From positions 124,001-188,000 of the forward strand of contig JAMXDE010000010.1 in NCBI GenBank assembly GCA_026770025.1: a DNA stretch of 64,000 nt. The letters run 5' to 3'. This DNA is from Craspedostauros australis (taxonomy: Eukaryota; Bacillariophyta; Bacillariophyceae; Mastogloiales; Achnanthaceae). The stretch's first letter is position 1. Every line of letters begins with the position of its first letter. A model generated the notes under the pieces. That model did not search any database. It was not told where the DNA came from and was given only the letters and a program-made list of their open reading frames with translations. Positions 1 to 9,793 of this stretch are shown here, one piece after another. The position numbers were made by a program, and so were the translations under genes.

Positions 1-2
1 CC

Positions 3-299
3 GGCAGCGCGGTGTTGGGTGGCATTCTCGTCGGTATGCAAGGCATCCTCTTCAACTTTTGCATCACGGCGACGTTGCAGTTCTTTGCGACGTTTCCGAT
101 CATCTCCCTGTTTTCGGTTTTGGATGAGCGGCGCGGCAATGAGGATTCAAGCGAGTTGGAATCATCGTCTCAAGGCGATAGTGCGGGCCACGGCGTGAGC
201 GAAGGTGACGACGTTCTCCTTCTCATGGAAGTCAATGATGACGACAGCAGCAAAACGCAATCTCAAGCCAACGGTGCCCACAACAACACCATTTGCTGA
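3..299 (+). CDS. C-terminal end of a membrane protein (5' part outside window)
   Basis: The reading frame is already open at the left edge, so only the last 98 or so residues are visible. They start with a long hydrophobic stretch of about 37 residues (LGGILVGMQGILFNF onwards, through ATFPIISLF), enough for one or two membrane segments. A polar, acidic, Ser/Asp-rich cytosol-type tail follows and ends in NNTIC at the TGA at 297-299. The pattern of a final membrane helix plus acidic tail suits a multi-pass transporter or channel, but no family motif is visible and I do not assign one. The next gene converges on it from the other strand, with 131 bp between the two stops. Confidence 0.55.
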   Translation, partial: GSAVLGGILVGMQGILFNFCITATLQFFATFPIISLFSVLDERRGNEDSSELESSSQGDSAGHGVSEGDDVLLLMEVNDDDSSKTQSQANGAHNNTIC

Positions 300-430
300 A
301 GCGAGCCAAAATACAAGTAAAATAAATGTAGCAGCACTTCTCAAGTGAACAAGCGCACTTGATGCAGTCGAGTACGCGCCGTCTTGTAGAGCCGTGTCAT
401 TTCTATTGTTACTCGTAGATTGAGAATCGA

Positions 431-2404
431 TCAAACTTGTACCTTCTGCACGTTCATGGTACGCTGCAACTTCTCCAACTCCGCCACAAGATCAGCTGCA
501 CTGATGCGTTGTTTTGGATCGTACGTGTAGGCCTTTGCAATCAAGTTCGCCAACGGAATGTCGGCGGGTTGCAGCCCGGATGTTGGCATCGCAGGCATCT
601 TGCCACGCTGGATCTGCTTCTTCGCTGCGGCGAAACCAAAATCTGCCCATGCCTTGCGACCAGTTAGGATCAAGTACAGGACGTTGGCAAGGCTGTAGAC
701 GTCCAATTTCTCATCCAATGAACTCAACGAGTACTCCTCCGGTGAACGAGATCTGCCGGGTGCCGTGGGAATGTACAGCGCGCACTTTTCATCGGTCCCA
801 TTCTTGTGCGAAATGAAACGGCAACGGTTGAAATCGTTCACCTTGATGTGGCCGTCGGCGTCGATAAGAAATTGCTTGGCCTGGAGATCAGCGTGAACGG
901 TCGGGCTTCTGTCATTCGAGTGCAACGTGGCGATGGCCCTGGAAACGCCAAGCGCGAGATCCAGACGCCTCTCGGCAGTGTTTTCGTCCGCACTCATCTG
1001 TTGCAGGTGGATTTCAAGATCCTGCGGGATGTACTCCGTCATCACGGTGTTGCCACAGTAGCCGTATATGGACACGACGTGCGGTGATGAAGTAAAATGC
1101 TCCATCACCATCGCCTCTCTGCGGTGCCGTTCGAAGTTCCGAGGTTCCACATCATGTTCCAATTTCATGAACTTGATCGCGACTCTGTCGGTCACGAAAG
1201 GCTCGAGGCCATACCGTGGCGTGATCTGCCAAACCGATCGCCACATCCCCTTTCCCAGGTATCCCGGTGCGTCATAGTGCAGAGTTGAACGAAATTTCTT
1301 CGGATTGGCAACCGCCAGAAAATCCATCATGTCCACCTCATGGATGTCGTTGCAGTTGGGCAAGTGTTGCTGTTGCCATTCCTCCAATTCGCATCCTTCC
1401 GGTATGGCATCTGCATCGCTGGGAAAACTGCTGAATTGCTTGGCCAAACCATTGAGCGCATTGTGCGCGGCGCGCCATGTGGCATCTCCGACAGAAGCCT
1501 GACGTGATGGCGGTTTGTTCTTGAGCCCATGGCCACGAAGCCTTTGTGCTTTGATCGTTTTTTGCTCCGAATCATTGGTGGGTGCAGGCGCTGCTCTTTT
1601 CAAAGTGGGTTGGGTGCGAGTGTTGGTGTAGGTGTTGGTGTGAAGCTGCACAATAATCCAGACGGCGATTGAAGCGAACAGAAGGATCGTTGATGATGAT
1701 CGATTCGTGATGAGGAATCTTTGCAAGCTCACGATATTTGGCTGTGTGTACCGTCTTCTTCGGTACCGCCCCTTCCGTCCTCTTGTTGGATTCAGATATG
1801 GTGATTCGTTCGATGAACGATACCCATCAGAATCGCTTCCATTCTGTTCTGCATAGTCGTAGCGCCGACTGCGTCTGCGTTTGCCTCTCGTGAAATCAAA
1901 TACACCGTCGCCGTCGCCATCATCTTTGTCTTCGTCGCATCGCGGAACAGCCCTGCGCCGAGTCATGCCGAAGCCTGCATTGGAGGTGAATCCATAATCT
2001 GCCGCAGGTCGATGAGATGGATGATAGTCGTCAATATCAATATCACCATCACTATGATCGTCGTCGTCGTCGTCATGGAGACGATTATGCGCACGTGATG
2101 GGGTTGATATGTCAGAGAACCCCGATGAGGAAAATGACGACGATGCGGAAGATGACGATGACGAAGAATAGTAGGAGTACGAATCTTCGTCGTGTTCATC
2201 GTCAGAAGCGTCGAGGAAGTCATTGCGAACGACAGCGTTGCTGCTGCTCTTGGTCTTATAGCAGTCGATAGAGGTCATGGAAAGAACCGAGATGCTATCG
2301 TCAAGGTTTTCTGAACATCCAGCTCCTCCATCTTCGTGTCCGTCCCGGTCGGGAGGAAAGTGCTGACTGTTGCTGTCTTCTTCGTCTGCCGTGCGAGAGG
2401 TCAT
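431..2404 (-). CDS. Single-pass transmembrane protein kinase-like protein, atypical catalytic motifs
   Basis: Single-exon frame of 657 residues. Residues 1-235 are low-complexity (Ser runs near 78-100, Asp runs near 111-130, then basic RGRKGRYRRRR at 208-218). One hydrophobic segment lies at about 238-254, followed by a 120-residue linker and a kinase fold from about 380 to 650. Visible kinase motifs are GKGMWRSVW as a degenerate glycine loop, VAIK at 408-411, a helix-C Glu near 430, HADL at 504-507 with the usual Lys and Asn replaced (QAKQ), DFN instead of DFG at 524-526, and SPEE at 554-557 in place of APE. VAIK Lys and the HxD Asp are kept, so catalysis is possible, but the metal-binding Asn is Gln; pseudokinase is the alternative. 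Basic residues before the membrane segment suggest the kinase part lies on the lumenal or outer side (type II), as an inference. Stop is TGA; 236 bp separate its start from the upstream gene. Confidence 0.8.
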   Translation of the reverse strand: MTSRTADEEDSNSQHFPPDRDGHEDGGAGCSENLDDSISVLSMTSIDCYKTKSSSNAVVRNDFLDASDDEHDEDSYSYYSSSSSSSASSSFSSSGFSDISTPSRAHNRLHDDDDDDHSDGDIDIDDYHPSHRPAADYGFTSNAGFGMTRRRAVPRCDEDKDDGDGDGVFDFTRGKRRRSRRYDYAEQNGSDSDGYRSSNESPYLNPTRGRKGRYRRRRYTQPNIVSLQRFLITNRSSSTILLFASIAVWIIVQLHTNTYTNTRTQPTLKRAAPAPTNDSEQKTIKAQRLRGHGLKNKPPSRQASVGDATWRAAHNALNGLAKQFSSFPSDADAIPEGCELEEWQQQHLPNCNDIHEVDMMDFLAVANPKKFRSTLHYDAPGYLGKGMWRSVWQITPRYGLEPFVTDRVAIKFMKLEHDVEPRNFERHRREAMVMEHFTSSPHVVSIYGYCGNTVMTEYIPQDLEIHLQQMSADENTAERRLDLALGVSRAIATLHSNDRSPTVHADLQAKQFLIDADGHIKVNDFNRCRFISHKNGTDEKCALYIPTAPGRSRSPEEYSLSSLDEKLDVYSLANVLYLILTGRKAWADFGFAAAKKQIQRGKMPAMPTSGLQPADIPLANLIAKAYTYDPKQRISAADLVAELEKLQRTMNVQKVQV

Positions 2405-2640
2405 ATCAACAGATCGTTTGCCGATGACGTACGGTGGTATTTACTGTCATACGTAGAGTGACCAATACTGCTGCTACTTTAATGTCGCTATTGATAGGTA
2501 TTGCCGTCTCTGTTGTTGGAGGGATTTGATGTTGTTCAATTGTGCATGACAGGTCACGATTTGGTCTCCCACCATCAACATCCCAAGATCACCAATGACA
2601 CCCTGTCTGTGTGGCACGTCTCTCAAATTTGAATTTGGCA

Positions 2641-4111
2641 TCAATGACGTGAATCTTGCCAAGACTCAAAACTAATCTTGATGTGGTCTAGAGCTTCAGT
2701 GGCGTGCTCGTTGGAAAACTGTCCTTTGCGCAAGGCGATTGTGGGACCATGCAGCAGCGACCGAATGTACTTGAGTTCTGCATCGTTGGTGGCCATGCTT
2801 TCACATTGGTTTCTGAAGTCCTTCACGCTGTCCGAGTTGAGATTGGCGTCGATGTCTTCCAGACATTCCTCGACAGTTGGTTCCACAGCCAACTGTATGG
2901 CGGCCTTTGTGCGAAGGGGTTGAAGGGCAGTGTTGAGCATTACGAATATAGAATGGCGATAATTGTTCAAGTCGAGGTGAGACACAGCAGGAAGGATTGT
3001 CAAGAGAATGGAAGATTGTATTCCACTCCATCCCGACGCAGCAATCTTCCGTACTGCATGTCTGCCATTCTTGAACAAGCGTCAAAATTGCTTTCTGCGC
3101 CGTGAAGCACAAACTTACCTGCGACACGCGCTGCATCAACGATCGTGGTGCTTCTGAAGAGTACTTGGAATCACCGGATCCGTACGCTTTGAGCTCGGCA
3201 ATATCCGGCACGACGTCCACGGACCGCGCTCGCTTTCCGGCCCGCAACGCGTACTCCAAAAACTGATTGCCGACCTTACCCGACGCAATATCCTTCGTGC
3301 GTTTGAGTTGCAGCAGGATGTGCGCATCGCGTGACGAGAAGGGCCGGAAGACGACGCCCCGATCAGGCCGTCGCGGACGATCGGCCAACCCCGCGGCGAT
3401 CAACGCGAGATGGCGGCACACGGCCTCTGCACCGTCGATACGATGCCATGCCGATGCAATTTGGACAGCGTCTTCGTGCGGCGCGTCCGGGATATCACGC
3501 GGTATGGATTGCGAAGGATCGTCCAAGATGAAGGAGAAGGCGGATTTGGTGTGGTCTGCCGCCAACATCTGCGACGCAAATCGTTGGGAGATGTCGAGGA
3601 TTTGGGCCTCCTGCAACGTCTGATTTGTGATGAGGATGATTTCCAGCCGCGCGCAGTTGGAGAGGACCGTGCATTCCTGCACGCAATCATCTGTGTTTGA
3701 GAGGATGTCGGATTGCAAGGCGGAAAGAGTCTTCGGCTTTGGCACGAAGAAGTCCCTGCCATCTCCCAGAACTTCGTCTTTCCATTTCCACAGATCTCGA
3801 ACTGGCTTGGAGAATTCCTTGTCATTGGGCCATTTCAATGACAGGATGTGGATCGATGTCAGCGGTTGTATCTGGGTTTGAATTGATGCCGTTGCTGGGA
3901 GTGTGTCTGACGATCTCTGATTGACTCGATCTATCTGCTGTGTTTGTGCGGCATCGATAGTCGCGATGGCTGCTGATGGTGGGACTCTGTCAAGTGGCTT
4001 GGTCGTTGCCAAGGCATCAGCAAAGAGCGAGGGTTGGCCATGCTCTGAATGGATCAACACCAGGATGAAGGCTGGAGCGAGGCCGGCGAGCAGCGACTTC
4101 GGCGAATGCAT
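2641..4111 (-). CDS. Unknown protein with N-terminal signal peptide or anchor, two exons
   Basis: I read exon 1 as 4111-3119 and exon 2 as 3069-2641, joined across a 49-bp intron (3118-3070) with a perfect CAG/GTAAGT donor and an AAG acceptor, giving about 473 residues. The start at 4111 is chosen because it opens with MHSPKSLLAGLAPAFILVLI, a signal-peptide-like stretch; the frame is open further upstream but that part is low-complexity. The middle contains KWPNDKEFSKPVRDLWKWKD followed by LGDGRDFFVPKP, a strongly patterned segment suggesting a conserved family I cannot name. Exon 2 is mostly helical in composition. If the intron is wrong, exon 1 reads on into about 105 unrelated residues to 2801. 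It is divergent from ankyrin gene A, with 632 bp between the starts. No function is assigned. Confidence 0.6.
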
Positions 4112-4743
4112 TGTAGATGGATACGGGTGAGTATGAGTATCGTACGTAGGTATGATGTTGGAAAGTATGATCTGTGAATCTTGGTGCGTGTGCGCGTAAG
4201 CAAGTATTATGATTGATTGCGCTCGACGGTTGGTGCAACAAGCGATTTGGAATGAAATCGAGGAAAGGGCAAAGCTGCCGATTTTGTTTTTGACATCGAG
4301 TTGGATGACGTCAACAACAAAATGATGACGTGTCCCCTCCTTTGATTCACGATTGGTGACATCAGTCATCGATCGACCAGAACGATCCCACGAGTCGATG
4401 GTTCTCTTTGTTCCATGACAACAGAAAAGAACAACTTCTCTCTCTTGATTGTTGTTCGCACACGACCAAGAGAAGGATCCACACCAACAACAAACAGCGC
4501 GGCCAAGAGAAGGGGCCATCAAAGAAAGCGAGACAAGGCGAGGGACAGCAACACAGTATACCTTCGTGCACAAACCCCTGGTCGCACTCTGCTCGAACAC
4601 ATCACCAGAAGATATCAACCCACTTTTCATTGAACGGTACAATCGGAGCACACAATCGACGTCTCTGCCATTCCATACTTACCGCACTCCGCATGCTTCC
4701 TCCAACACCAATCATCCATCCAACCATCGACCATCATCTCAAC
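4112..4743. promoter_or_regulatory. Divergent intergenic region with the ancestral module upstream block (copy A)
   Basis: This 632-bp stretch lies between the starts of the minus-strand unknown gene and ankyrin gene A. Positions 4328 to about 4469 recur at 27562-27697 with few changes, including the stretch around TTGGTGACATCAGTCATCG. At 27.6 kb this block lies next to the H2 insertion that cut it from ankyrin gene B. Its conservation upstream of both ankyrin copies makes it the best candidate for promoter or 5' untranslated sequence. From 4470 on the sequence matches the region directly upstream of ankyrin gene B (48949 on). No TATA box is evident. Confidence 0.55.
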
Positions 4744-7521
4744 ATGCCGCGTGTCACGAGCAAACAGCTCCTCGATGCCGTCGCTGCAGGCGATTTGTCG
4801 GCGATGAAGAAATGGAACGAGAAGAAGTTCGGAGTTGACATCAACAGGATCATAGATAGTTATTGTCGGACTCCCCTTCATTTGGCATGCTCCGGCGGCC
4901 ATCAGGAGTGTGTGGAGTATCTCATCGAATCCTACCAGGCAGATGTCAACTGCAAAGACAGTAACGGTGCCACTCCCCTTCATATGGCATGCTCCAACGG
5001 CCATCTGGAGTGTGTGGAGTATCTCATCGAATCCTGCAAGGCAGATGTCAACTGCAAAGACCGAAAAGGTTCCACTCCTCTTCATATGGCATGCTCCAAC
5101 TGCCATCTGGAGTGTGTGGAATACCTCGTGGAATCCTGCAAGGCAGACATCAACTGCAAAGACCGTAAAGGTTTCACTCCCCTTCATATGGCATGCTTCA
5201 ACTGCCATCTGGAGTGTGTGAAGTACCTCATCGAATCCTGCAAGGTGGATGTCGACTGCAAAGACCGTAAAGGTTTCACTCCCCTTCATATGGCATGCTT
5301 CAACTGCCATCTGGAGTGTGTGAAGTACCTCATCGAATCCTGCAAGGCAGATGTCGACTGCAAAGACCGTAAAGGTTTCACTCCCCTTCATATGGCATGC
5401 TTCAACGGCTATCTGGAGTGTGTGGAATACCTCATCGAATCCTGCAAGGTGGATGTCAACCGCAAAGATAGCGACGGTCCCACTCCCCTTCATATGGCAT
5501 GCTTCAACGGCTATCTGGAGTGTGTGAAATACCTCGTGGAATCCTGCGAGGCAGATGTCAACTGCACAGACCGCAATGACACCACTCTCCTTCATATGGC
5601 ATGCTCCAACGGTCATCTGGAGTGTGTGGAGTACCTCGTCGAATCCTGCAAGGCAGATGTCAACTGCAAAGACCATAAAGGTTTCACTCCCCTTGATTTG
5701 GCATGCTTCAGCGGCCATCTGGAGTGTGTGAAATACCTAGTCGAATCCTGCAAGGTGGATGTCAACTGCAACGATAGCGACGGTCCCACTCCCCTTGAGT
5801 TGGCATGCTTCGGCGGCCATCTGGAGTGTGTGAAATACCTAGTCCAATCCTGCAAGGCAGATGTCAACTGCAAAGACCGAAAAGGTTCCACTCTCCTTTA
5901 TTTGGCATGCTCCGACGGCCATCTGGTGTGTGTGAAGTACCTCATCGAATCCTGCAAGGCAGATGTCAACTACAAAGATAACAAAGATCCCACTCTCCTT
6001 CATGTGGCATGCTCCATCGGTCATCTGGAGTTTGTGAAATACCTCATCGAATCCTGTGAGACGGATATCAACTGCAAAGATAACGAAGATCCCACTCCTC
6101 TTCATTTGGCATGCTCCGGCGGCCATCGGGAGTGTGTGGAGCATCTCATCGAATCCTACCAGGCAGATGTCAACTGCGACGACAGTAACGGTGCCACTCC
6201 CCTTCATATGGCATGCTCCAACGGTCATCTGGAGTGTGTCAAGTACCTCGTGGAATCCTGCAAGGCAGATGTCAACCGCAAAGACCGAAAAGGTTCCACT
6301 CCTCTTCATATGGCATGCTCCAACGGCCATCTGGAGTGTGTGGAGTACCTCGTCGAATCCTGCGAGACAGATGTCGACTGCAAAGACCGCAAAGGCACCA
6401 CTCCTCTTCATATGGCATGCTCCAACGGCCATCTGGAGTGTGTGGAGTACCTCGTCAAGTTATGCGGGGCCGACATTGACATCAAGAACGATAACCACAA
6501 AACACCCATCGATGTGGTGGGTACATACGAAGAAATCAACATGACGAGATTAGTCATGAAGTGTGTCGGCCACTTCATTTTCCGAAACTCACAATTGCAG
6601 AGGCAGCTGCGAATGCACAAACAAAGCCACACAAACATCATCGCCACACCATCACAACACTACAACCCACAAACCCGCACAGCGACCAGCATCAGCATCG
6701 ACCAAGATCGACGCAGCGCTGTTCTCACTGAAGCCAAGACAGACGTGACCTTCCTGTGTGAACAAGGTGACGAACAACAAGCAATCAAGGCAAACTCTGG
6801 AGTCCTCGTGGTCACTGTCCCATCCATTCAGACATTGATCGACTCCGGAATCCAACATCAATGCACTGGTGATGGCGCTCACGATGGGACTGAACTCTTG
6901 CAAACGACCATCCCTCTTCCCAACCTTCAATCAAAACACGTCCGACATGTCCTCCAATGCATCTACGCAGGTGAGATATCCTTCAACACCAACACCACTC
7001 ATGACGACGCCGACGATGATGGCACGGACCAACCAACCCCCACCCTCAATGGGCAGGACGATCTACAACAGCTGATCCTTGTGGCCAATGCGTTCGGCTT
7101 CTGGCGACTCAAGCTTGTTCTTGAAGCGGAGTTGGTCCGCAAGCATCTCACGAAGCACACCATGATTGATGCATTGATATTCGCCGATCAACACAACTGT
7201 GGCCTATTGAAAGATGCGGCAATGAGGATGGCGGCTGAAAATGAGAAAGATATGTTCACTCATCCAGATTTCAGGAAGCTGATTCCACAGCCCCAACTGC
7301 TGAGTGAGCTCCAGGCGTTTTGCAGTGGGAGACCAGATAGCGACGGTATTGATGACGAGTACAGTCGCATGTCAATGATGGAGCTGTACGAGGTGCTGAA
7401 TGAAGAGACAAGTTTTCATTTGGATGCTTACATGGATCGCGCAACATGGGAGGACGGCGTGCGGTCCATCAAATCGTCCAGACTGGCTGAGACCAACAGC
7501 GATGTTCAGGAAGAGGAGTGA
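4744..7521 (+). CDS. Ankyrin-repeat/BTB protein, copy A
   Basis: Intronless 925-residue protein. The start is the ATG at 4744 (MPRVTSKQLL), which is at the same place in copy B; the frame is open upstream but reads as untranslated low-complexity sequence. Residues 42-585 are 16 ankyrin units of exactly 34 residues with the core TPLHMAC..GHLECVKYLIESCKADVNCKD, followed by a degenerate cap. A Gln/Thr-rich linker leads to a BTB/POZ-like domain from about residue 655 (TDVTFLCEQGDEQQAIKANS, later LPNLQSKHVRHVLQCIYAGE) with an acidic insertion, then a helical BACK-like part (LVANAFGFWRLKLVLEAELV) and an acidic end. BTB/ankyrin proteins commonly act as adaptors that bring bound partners to cullin-3 ubiquitin ligases; that role here is inference. 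The gene keeps its ancestral upstream block. Confidence 0.9.
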   Translation: MPRVTSKQLLDAVAAGDLSAMKKWNEKKFGVDINRIIDSYCRTPLHLACSGGHQECVEYLIESYQADVNCKDSNGATPLHMACSNGHLECVEYLIESCKADVNCKDRKGSTPLHMACSNCHLECVEYLVESCKADINCKDRKGFTPLHMACFNCHLECVKYLIESCKVDVDCKDRKGFTPLHMACFNCHLECVKYLIESCKADVDCKDRKGFTPLHMACFNGYLECVEYLIESCKVDVNRKDSDGPTPLHMACFNGYLECVKYLVESCEADVNCTDRNDTTLLHMACSNGHLECVEYLVESCKADVNCKDHKGFTPLDLACFSGHLECVKYLVESCKVDVNCNDSDGPTPLELACFGGHLECVKYLVQSCKADVNCKDRKGSTLLYLACSDGHLVCVKYLIESCKADVNYKDNKDPTLLHVACSIGHLEFVKYLIESCETDINCKDNEDPTPLHLACSGGHRECVEHLIESYQADVNCDDSNGATPLHMACSNGHLECVKYLVESCKADVNRKDRKGSTPLHMACSNGHLECVEYLVESCETDVDCKDRKGTTPLHMACSNGHLECVEYLVKLCGADIDIKNDNHKTPIDVVGTYEEINMTRLVMKCVGHFIFRNSQLQRQLRMHKQSHTNIIATPSQHYNPQTRTATSISIDQDRRSAVLTEAKTDVTFLCEQGDEQQAIKANSGVLVVTVPSIQTLIDSGIQHQCTGDGAHDGTELLQTTIPLPNLQSKHVRHVLQCIYAGEISFNTNTTHDDADDDGTDQPTPTLNGQDDLQQLILVANAFGFWRLKLVLEAELVRKHLTKHTMIDALIFADQHNCGLLKDAAMRMAAENEKDMFTHPDFRKLIPQPQLLSELQAFCSGRPDSDGIDDEYSRMSMMELYEVLNEETSFHLDAYMDRATWEDGVRSIKSSRLAETNSDVQEEE
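4867..6498 (+). repeat. Tandem 102-bp repeat array encoding 16 ankyrin units
   Basis: There are sixteen consecutive 102-bp units, each coding one 34-residue ankyrin repeat. Units are very similar at the DNA level, far more than ankyrin folding requires, which points to recent unit duplication or conversion. Most units carry four cysteines (in MAC, LEC, ESC, NCK). Copy B has 17 units (49347-51080). Confidence 0.95.
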
Positions 7522-8089
7522 ATCGCCACCACGGCAGCTATTGAGAGAAGCGAACGCGTCATGAAGTCGAGGAGATACCTTGATTTGGAATCATTAAACG
7601 AATACTCCATGAAATAATCGCCATCTAATGGATCTAGCTCGGTTATGTGATGTGTCGATATGACAGCGAGTCGGGATACACGGGCCATCATAGGAAGAGC
7701 CTGAAAGTCCCTGTCCATCTATTGCTGTCGCTGTTGCTGCTGAGGATCTCATCAAAGAGAACCGTGTCCGTTCGACTGTCGATGACCACCATACCATGCT
7801 CGCCTCGTAATCTTCTGTGGCCGTCGCTGTCGCTGTCCAGTACCGTGAGCACGCACTGTCGATCACCCGCAACCGACACGATCTCTATCACTCTCTCGTA
7901 CTGTTGAGGTTTGTTGTGTGAGGAAGGGTCGGTTGGTATGCAACAGTTATCCATGGACTTTCCGTTGTATCCCCATGTTGCTGTTGCTGCCATATGCGTT
8001 CGGTTGATATCCCCACTGGCTGTCCTGTTCCTGCATCTGCCTCCTTTTGCAGCATCCTCAATGCCCAACCTCGCTGATGGGGAGACATA
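7522..8089. other. Region 3' of ankyrin gene A, with a possible minus-strand coding stretch
   Basis: A minus-strand frame at 7688-8068 includes the plausible segment QQYERVIEIVSVAGDRQCVL and SRTDTVLFDE, and could be a 3' exon of the trypsin-like gene above it. In copy B the same frame is broken by a one-base difference (CTCATC versus CTCTATC near 52331), so its coding status is doubtful. The overlapping plus-strand frame at 7911-8360 looks like a shadow. I see no other feature. Confidence 0.3.
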
Positions 8090-8933
8090 TCAAGTCGATT
8101 TCGTATCCTCGATGCGATCATACCAGCCATCACCCACATTCCACTTGGGTGCTGACGAGCCATCGTTGGTGATGCTTGGATGTTCACCTGCACAACAGTG
8201 TTCGGACGATGCATACTCCGATTTACGGCATATGGTCTCGTGGATCCATTGTCGCGCCTTGGAAACCCCAGCATACAGCCCCGGCGGAGCGGGAGGAGCA
8301 AATCCAAACACGGCTGATGTGATCCCTGCTTGCATGAACTGCTTCTGCCATGGGCGTTGAGAATTGAATGCGTTTGTGCCAGCGTCTGTACCCATGCAGG
8401 TGCCTGTCCCAGATTCGTCGCTCCGTAGAGAGACTATTGAACCTCCAGGATCTCGCTGACGCGTACCAGCGACATCCATGTTGTTCATGGCACAGAGAGG
8501 CACATCAATCACCCGGTCGCTGTATCGATGGCGATGATGACAGCAACAGGAGTCAAGTCGGTGGCTCCAAGACTAATCAACAATGCGAAGACGAGAGCAC
8601 GACGGAGAAGTGTCTCCGACTCACACCAGCCGAACTAGAGCATCAGGTCATCGAATTCAGCACGGTAGAAGAGTTCATAATCTGGATGGCGGGCAAGGTG
8701 GAAGACGACAAGAGGGATTGTGTCTGAATGCGTAACTGCATGAGAGGCAACGCAAGTGCAGACGCGAGGATAACCTGACACCATGAGACCAGTACACCCT
8801 TCACACGGTTGTGTGCTCTGCGATTCTCTGCGAGTGGTTCTAGTTGCAGTATTCTGGAAGTGTCCGAAACGACGTCATCGCTGCGTCGGACATGATCAGT
8901 ATCCAAAGATCTCCTCATCTTCATTGCCAACAT
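8090..8933 (-). pseudogene. Trypsin-like (S1) serine protease homologue, catalytic residues lost, copy A
   Basis: Two minus-strand segments resemble parts of the chymotrypsin fold. The segment at 8933-8643 contains GVLVSWCQVILASALA, in the place of the G-x-L-I-S...V-L-T-A-A-H-C segment, with Leu where the catalytic His should be. The segment at 8512-8090 contains LCAMNNMDVAG then RDPGGSIVSL, in the place of the GDSGGP active-site loop with Pro for the catalytic Ser, followed by PGLYAGVSKARQWI, the typical C-terminal P-G-x-Y-x-x-V-S...W-I signature. Copy A lacks one base present in copy B (GGCAACGC versus GGCAAACGC), which shifts the frame before the Asp region. The 5' end overlaps the end of the neighbouring gene, so the N-terminus is uncertain. 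It is either a decayed protease or a catalytically dead homologue. Confidence 0.5.
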
Positions 8934-9540
8934 CGTCGTACATCTCCATTTTCTGACGACGCCACGAACGCGACTGAATGGATCCAGTTTCTTCTGCTGC
9001 TCCCGCTGTCGTCATTGGCGACGATGACCCGGAGAAGGATGCCACAACAGAAGGCAATCCCAGCATCGATTGGGCTCTGCGGAACATATCGCTGATTCCC
9101 GATCTGCTTTGCCGCGATGGTGCAACATTGCGTATCAGCCCGTCCCCTGACGACGGCGAGGACGCCGTGGTTGACGATGAAATCGAGGACGATTGGTCGA
9201 TCCACAGTATGGATCCGTGCGATAATCGTCCACCGCGCTTCAGCACGACGCCGGTAGCATCGTTGATGCCCGATCGATTGCGTCCCCAGAGCCGGCAATT
9301 CATTCGCAACGTGACCATTTGCAGCACCTCGTCTGGATCGTACCAAGCATCGCTCTTGCGCACCTCGAGTCTGGGGTAGGACTCCAGCACGAGGTTGTCG
9401 TAGAATCGGTCTGTGATGCAGTACGGATTCGGTTGCACCCTCCATCGTCCGCGGATGGGCATGCACGTTGTTTTTTGTGAAATCTCCGCGTTTTTGTTGT
9501 TTGCGTTGCCATACTTTGCAGTGTGCGAGGTCGGCGCCAG

Positions 9541-9555
9541 GGAGCAACGGTAAAA
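9541..9555. repeat. H1 left terminal inverted repeat
   Basis: GGAGCAACGGTAAAA directly follows target copy CAG at 9538-9540. It matches the complement of the right end at 12 of 15 positions and resembles the H2 end GGAAGCGCGGTAAAT (GGA start, CGGTAAAW finish). Confidence 0.9.
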
Positions 9556-9793
9556 AATGAAAATTACCATAGGTCGGAAAATAAGCTGAAATGAAACACG
9601 TACGCTACGGTGGCTTGGACTGAATAGCATGACCGGGGCAACCAGTGTTGGAGTGCGGAGAGCGAAGCAACTCACAAACCCGAGAAGCACCACTCCTGTG
9701 TTGTTGGCAACTGTGCTGGTTTTGCTGATTAAGTGCGCATTTGTTCGTGTTGTGGTTGATTGACTTGTGTGGGACTATTGATGTGTGGAGTAA

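Noticed and set aside
4627..6432. Long minus-strand open frames across the ankyrin array (also 49107-51014)
   Set aside because: The 102-bp unit is a multiple of three, so any frame open in one unit stays open through the array. The translations are tandem shadows of the ankyrin units.
4867..6498. Regularly spaced direct repeats resembling a CRISPR array
   Set aside because: The units are 102 bp with no unique spacers and encode ankyrin repeats in frame.
7911..8360. 149-codon plus-strand frame downstream of ankyrin gene A (also 52494-52943)
   Set aside because: Overlaps the minus-strand trypsin-like segment, which has recognisable motifs; this frame has none.
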